From Phycisphaerales bacterium (GTDB taxonomy: Bacteria; Planctomycetota; Phycisphaerae; Phycisphaerales; UBA1924), in assembly GCA_016764015.1 (NCBI GenBank), contig JAESSR010000042.1, forward strand, positions 1 through 9,204: a stretch of DNA of 9,204 nt, in the 5' to 3' direction. The stretch's first letter is position 1. Each line of letters opens with the position of its first letter. The notes beneath the pieces were generated by a model that was not told where the DNA came from, did no database searches, and was given only the letters and a program-made list of their open reading frames with translations. Of the stretch, positions 7,363-9,204 are shown piece after piece. Both the position numbers and the translations under genes were made by a program.

Positions 7363-8580
7363 GTGGATGATCTGCACACACCAACTCATGCTCCTAAGCC
7401 CGGCGATTGTTCTGACCAGGCGCGATCGTTGTTGGCGTTGATGATGGTGCCCGGGCTTGGCCCGGTCCGGGTTGCGAATCTTATCGAGTCGATCGGCTCA
7501 GCAACGGGTATCCTCAATGCCACCGCTGCCCAACTCTCACGGGTTCGTGGGATCGGGAACACCACCGCGACGAGCATCGCGGAGCATCTTCATGCAGCGG
7601 TCGGGCGAATCGATCAAGAGCTCGAACGAATCGCAGAAGCTGGCGCCCATGTGGTGTCCATCAGCGATCCGCACTACCCGCCGATGCTGGCGCAGATTCC
7701 TGGTGCCCCGCCAATCCTCATGATCCGTGGGCACTTCGATCATGTTTCCCGCAACAAATACACCGTCTCAATCGTCGGCTCACGATCCTGCAGCATCTAT
7801 GGCAGCGAACAGGCAGCCAAGTTCGCGGGCAGCTTTGCCAACGCTGGATTGACCGTGGTCTCGGGTGGTGCTCGCGGGATTGATACCGCTGCCCATCGCG
7901 GCGCACTGGCAGCGGGTGGCTCAACTGTTGTGGTGCTCGGGTGCGGGATTGGAAAAGTGTACCCGCCTGAGAATGCCAAGCTCTTTGACGAAATCGTTGC
8001 CTCAAGCGGTGCGATCATTTCGGAGCTGCCCGTCGACACCGTACCCGATGCCAAAAACTTCCCCAGCCGAAACCGGATCATCTCTGGATTGTCGCTCGGG
8101 GTCGTGGTCATCGAAGCCGGGCTCAAATCTGGATCATTGATCACCGCACGCCAGGCGATCGAAGATCATGGACGCGAAGTGATGGGCTTGCCCGGCCGAG
8201 TCGATTCGCCCGCGGGTGCAGGCACCCATGAGCTTCTCAAATCAGGGGCTCATCTCGTCACTGAGCCCAAGGATGTGATCGCAATCTTGGAACGCGATGC
8301 CTTTCATTTATATGCTGGATCGCACGCTGCCAAAACCAGCGACCCAGCGCAGCCTTTGCTTTGTGATTTGCCTGCGACTAAAAATCCAATACCCGAACCA
8401 ATCGGTGATGTCGATGACGACACGCGTCGTTTGCTTGAAGCACTCGCCGAGCCTCGAACCGGGGATGAACTCGCTGAAATCATGGCTTGTGATCCGGGTA
8501 CGATCCGCTCGAAACTCACCATCCTTGAGATCCAAGGCTGGGTACGACGAGCAGGGAGCCGGTTCGAACGAGTCCGATAA
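7363..8580 (+). CDS. dprA: DNA-processing protein DprA (Smf)
   Basis: DprA binds incoming single-stranded DNA during natural transformation, protects it and loads RecA. It is also widespread in bacteria not known to be competent. The product is 405 residues, against roughly 360-380 for many family members. After a 20-residue polar lead comes a helix-hairpin-helix-like N-terminal domain (about 20-85: PGLGPVRVANLI, RVRGIGNTTA). The Rossmann-like core (about 100-310) has SIVGSRSCSIYG (136-147), SGGARGIDTAAHRGAL (167-182), YPPENAKL (200-207), FPSRNRIISGLS (233-244) and GSLITARQA (257-265). A linker leads to a C-terminal winged-helix domain (about 350-405) with TGDELAEIMACDPGTIRSKL. The GTG start at 7363 follows the lipoprotein stop by two bases and lacks its own strong ribosome binding site, suggesting translational coupling. 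The ATG pair at 7441 would delete part of the first domain and is less likely. Confidence 0.96.
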   Translation: MDDLHTPTHAPKPGDCSDQARSLLALMMVPGLGPVRVANLIESIGSATGILNATAAQLSRVRGIGNTTATSIAEHLHAAVGRIDQELERIAEAGAHVVSISDPHYPPMLAQIPGAPPILMIRGHFDHVSRNKYTVSIVGSRSCSIYGSEQAAKFAGSFANAGLTVVSGGARGIDTAAHRGALAAGGSTVVVLGCGIGKVYPPENAKLFDEIVASSGAIISELPVDTVPDAKNFPSRNRIISGLSLGVVVIEAGLKSGSLITARQAIEDHGREVMGLPGRVDSPAGAGTHELLKSGAHLVTEPKDVIAILERDAFHLYAGSHAAKTSDPAQPLLCDLPATKNPIPEPIGDVDDDTRRLLEALAEPRTGDELAEIMACDPGTIRSKLTILEIQGWVRRAGSRFERVR

Positions 8581-8651
8581 AGACCTGTTCGGGTTCATTG
8601 GCCAAGATTGCGCATGGATTTTGTATGGGTTTGACTACTCATTATTGGGGT

Positions 8652-8666
8652 ATTTACGGTGTAAAT
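8652..8666. promoter_or_regulatory. 15-base dyad downstream of dprA, operator-like
   Basis: ATTTAC-GGT-GTAAAT is a perfect 6-base inverted repeat around three bases, in the AT-richer non-coding stretch 8581-8822. There is no T-run after it, so it does not look like a terminator. A TTGACT hexamer (8631-8636, five of six for a -35) lies just upstream, and a repressor on the dyad would cover the -10 region of such a promoter, although no good -10 is visible. Since lexA appears to begin at 9160, this is a candidate site for autoregulation, but the sequence does not match the LexA boxes I know (CTGT-N8-ACAG or GAAC-N4-GTTC). Confidence 0.3.
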
Positions 8667-8688
8667 TGCTGAAAACACGCCATTTTCC

Positions 8689-8717
8689 TTGCCGTGAGGC
8701 CTGTGATTGGCTATCTT
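8689..8717 (+). promoter_or_regulatory. Weak sigma-70-like promoter pair
   Basis: TTGCCG (8689-8694) and TATCTT (8712-8717) each match four of six consensus positions with the ideal 17-base spacer. Transcription from here would begin near 8725 and read into the frame at 8823 and lexA. Matches of this quality arise by chance, so this is only a candidate. No terminator hairpin was found between dprA and this point; the T-run at 8747-8753 has no good stem before it. Confidence 0.22.
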
Positions 8718-8822
8718 ATACCAAACAGACACAAGAGAAAGGCTCATTTTTTTACGCATCAATACCCGATCAAACTAAAGACAACGCTCAACATGAGCAT
8801 TGGATAGATCAGGAACCGAAGC

Positions 8823-9204
8823 ATGAAACACAATCGTAATCTGAACAACTTACAGACGACTTCAACACTCTTACAACTCGGGCCCGGCGGCGATTTCGTT
8901 TCGCAATACACCGACTCCACTGCCGGACCTGGAAGACTCACACGACGAGACGCACAGGTGCAAGACAAACGCCTACTCGGACGAACAGAAATCATCGGCT
9001 TGCTGATGGTGGCACACAACCGGATCAGTACACAGTGTGATCGAATCGCTGCGGCGCAACGATCACTCGGAAGACATGTAGAGACCGCTTCGATACACGC
9101 ACGATCGCCAGCCAGACTGGCGACTGCTCGACAACTAACCGCTCGAAAGGATGGGCAATATGAACCTCACACCCAAACAGCTCCGAATTCTTCAGTTGAT
9201 CCGC
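8823..9204 (+). CDS. Uncertain reading frame, open at window end
   Basis: An ATG at 8823 begins a frame with no stop through the end of the window (127 codons). AGGAA (8811-8815) is correctly placed seven bases before it. The product starts MKHNRNLNNLQTTSTLLQLG, is rich in Arg, Gln and Thr, and has a short possibly helical centre (EIIGLLMVAHNRISTQCDRI). I recognise no family, signal peptide or motif. The main objection is that it overlaps the probable lexA start at 9160 by at least 45 bases in another frame, more than same-strand neighbours usually do. It could be a real gene ending just past the window, or a chance frame in the lexA leader. In its favour, neither other plus-strand frame stays open across 8823-9160. 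Confidence 0.38.
   Translation, partial: MKHNRNLNNLQTTSTLLQLGPGGDFVSQYTDSTAGPGRLTRRDAQVQDKRLLGRTEIIGLLMVAHNRISTQCDRIAAAQRSLGRHVETASIHARSPARLATARQLTARKDGQYEPHTQTAPNSSVDP
9160..9204 (+). CDS. lexA: N-terminus of probable LexA repressor, partial
   Basis: Only 15 codons are in the window: MNLTPKQLRILQLIR. This matches the start of LexA proteins, where a conserved LTxxQ, then a hydrophobic helix ending in IR or IK, opens the winged-helix DNA-binding domain (compare the E. coli start MKALTARQQEVFDLIR). AAAGGA (9146-9151) is well spaced, eight bases before the ATG, the best ribosome binding site in the window. LexA represses the SOS regulon and cleaves itself when RecA filaments form on single-stranded DNA. 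The call rests on the N-terminus only; another helix-turn-helix regulator could begin this way. Confidence 0.62.
   Translation, partial: MNLTPKQLRILQLIR

Noticed and set aside
8695..8753. Possible terminator after dprA: GAGGCCT and AGGCTC followed by seven T
   Set aside because: The stem is imperfect and the loop is nearly 40 bases, so it is not a credible intrinsic terminator.
8297..8839. 180-codon plus-strand frame overlapping the 3' end of dprA
   Set aside because: Its first 284 bases lie inside the conserved winged-helix end of dprA in another frame, and the remainder crosses the AT-rich non-coding stretch without a start or ribosome binding site.
9030..9038. ACAC-A-GTGT dyad upstream of lexA
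   Set aside because: Only four-base arms, inside an open frame; too short to call a LexA site.

Overview
The window reads as ordinary chromosomal sequence from a bacterium of moderate GC content that makes peptidoglycan. My best guess is a planctomycete-type organism of the Phycisphaerae sort. The grounds are soft: a truncated dcw (cell wall) cluster, a convergent gene with an NPCBM-like C-terminus, a MraY with a non-standard His-motif context, and several starts without a Shine-Dalgarno sequence. A 16S sequence or database search would be needed to place it. I see no rRNA, tRNA, CRISPR array, insertion sequence or prophage gene.

Left half, mostly minus strand. A partial plus-strand gene (1-819) meets mraY tail to tail, with the two stop codons overlapping. 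Reading leftward from about 6214 on the minus strand, the order is queA, murE, murF, mraY. queA makes the penultimate queuosine precursor on tRNA. The other three are consecutive steps of peptidoglycan precursor synthesis: MurE adds the third stem residue (the DNPR motif suggests meso-diaminopimelate), MurF adds D-Ala-D-Ala, and MraY moves the pentapeptide sugar onto the lipid carrier to give lipid I. murE and murF overlap by ATGA and murF and mraY are 15 bases apart, so these three are very likely one transcript. The usual next genes (murD, ftsW, murG, murC) are absent.

Right half, plus strand. Divergent from queA is a small proline-rich protein of unknown function (6283-6720). After 175 bases that hold a repeat/dyad cluster come a predicted lipoprotein (6896-7360) and, two bases later, dprA (7363-8580), the DNA-processing protein that loads RecA on single-stranded DNA. 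Beyond dprA is an AT-richer non-coding stretch with a clean 15-base dyad and a weak promoter-like pair. Then comes an uncertain reading frame from 8823 that is still open at the window end, and the first 15 codons of what looks like lexA, with a good ribosome binding site. dprA and lexA both belong to recombination and DNA damage biology.

I found no undescribed multi-gene system. The points most worth a second look are the lipoprotein-dprA pairing, the operator-like dyads near dprA/lexA and upstream of the lipoprotein gene, the possible leaderless queA message, the truncated dcw cluster, and a strong excess of GATC.
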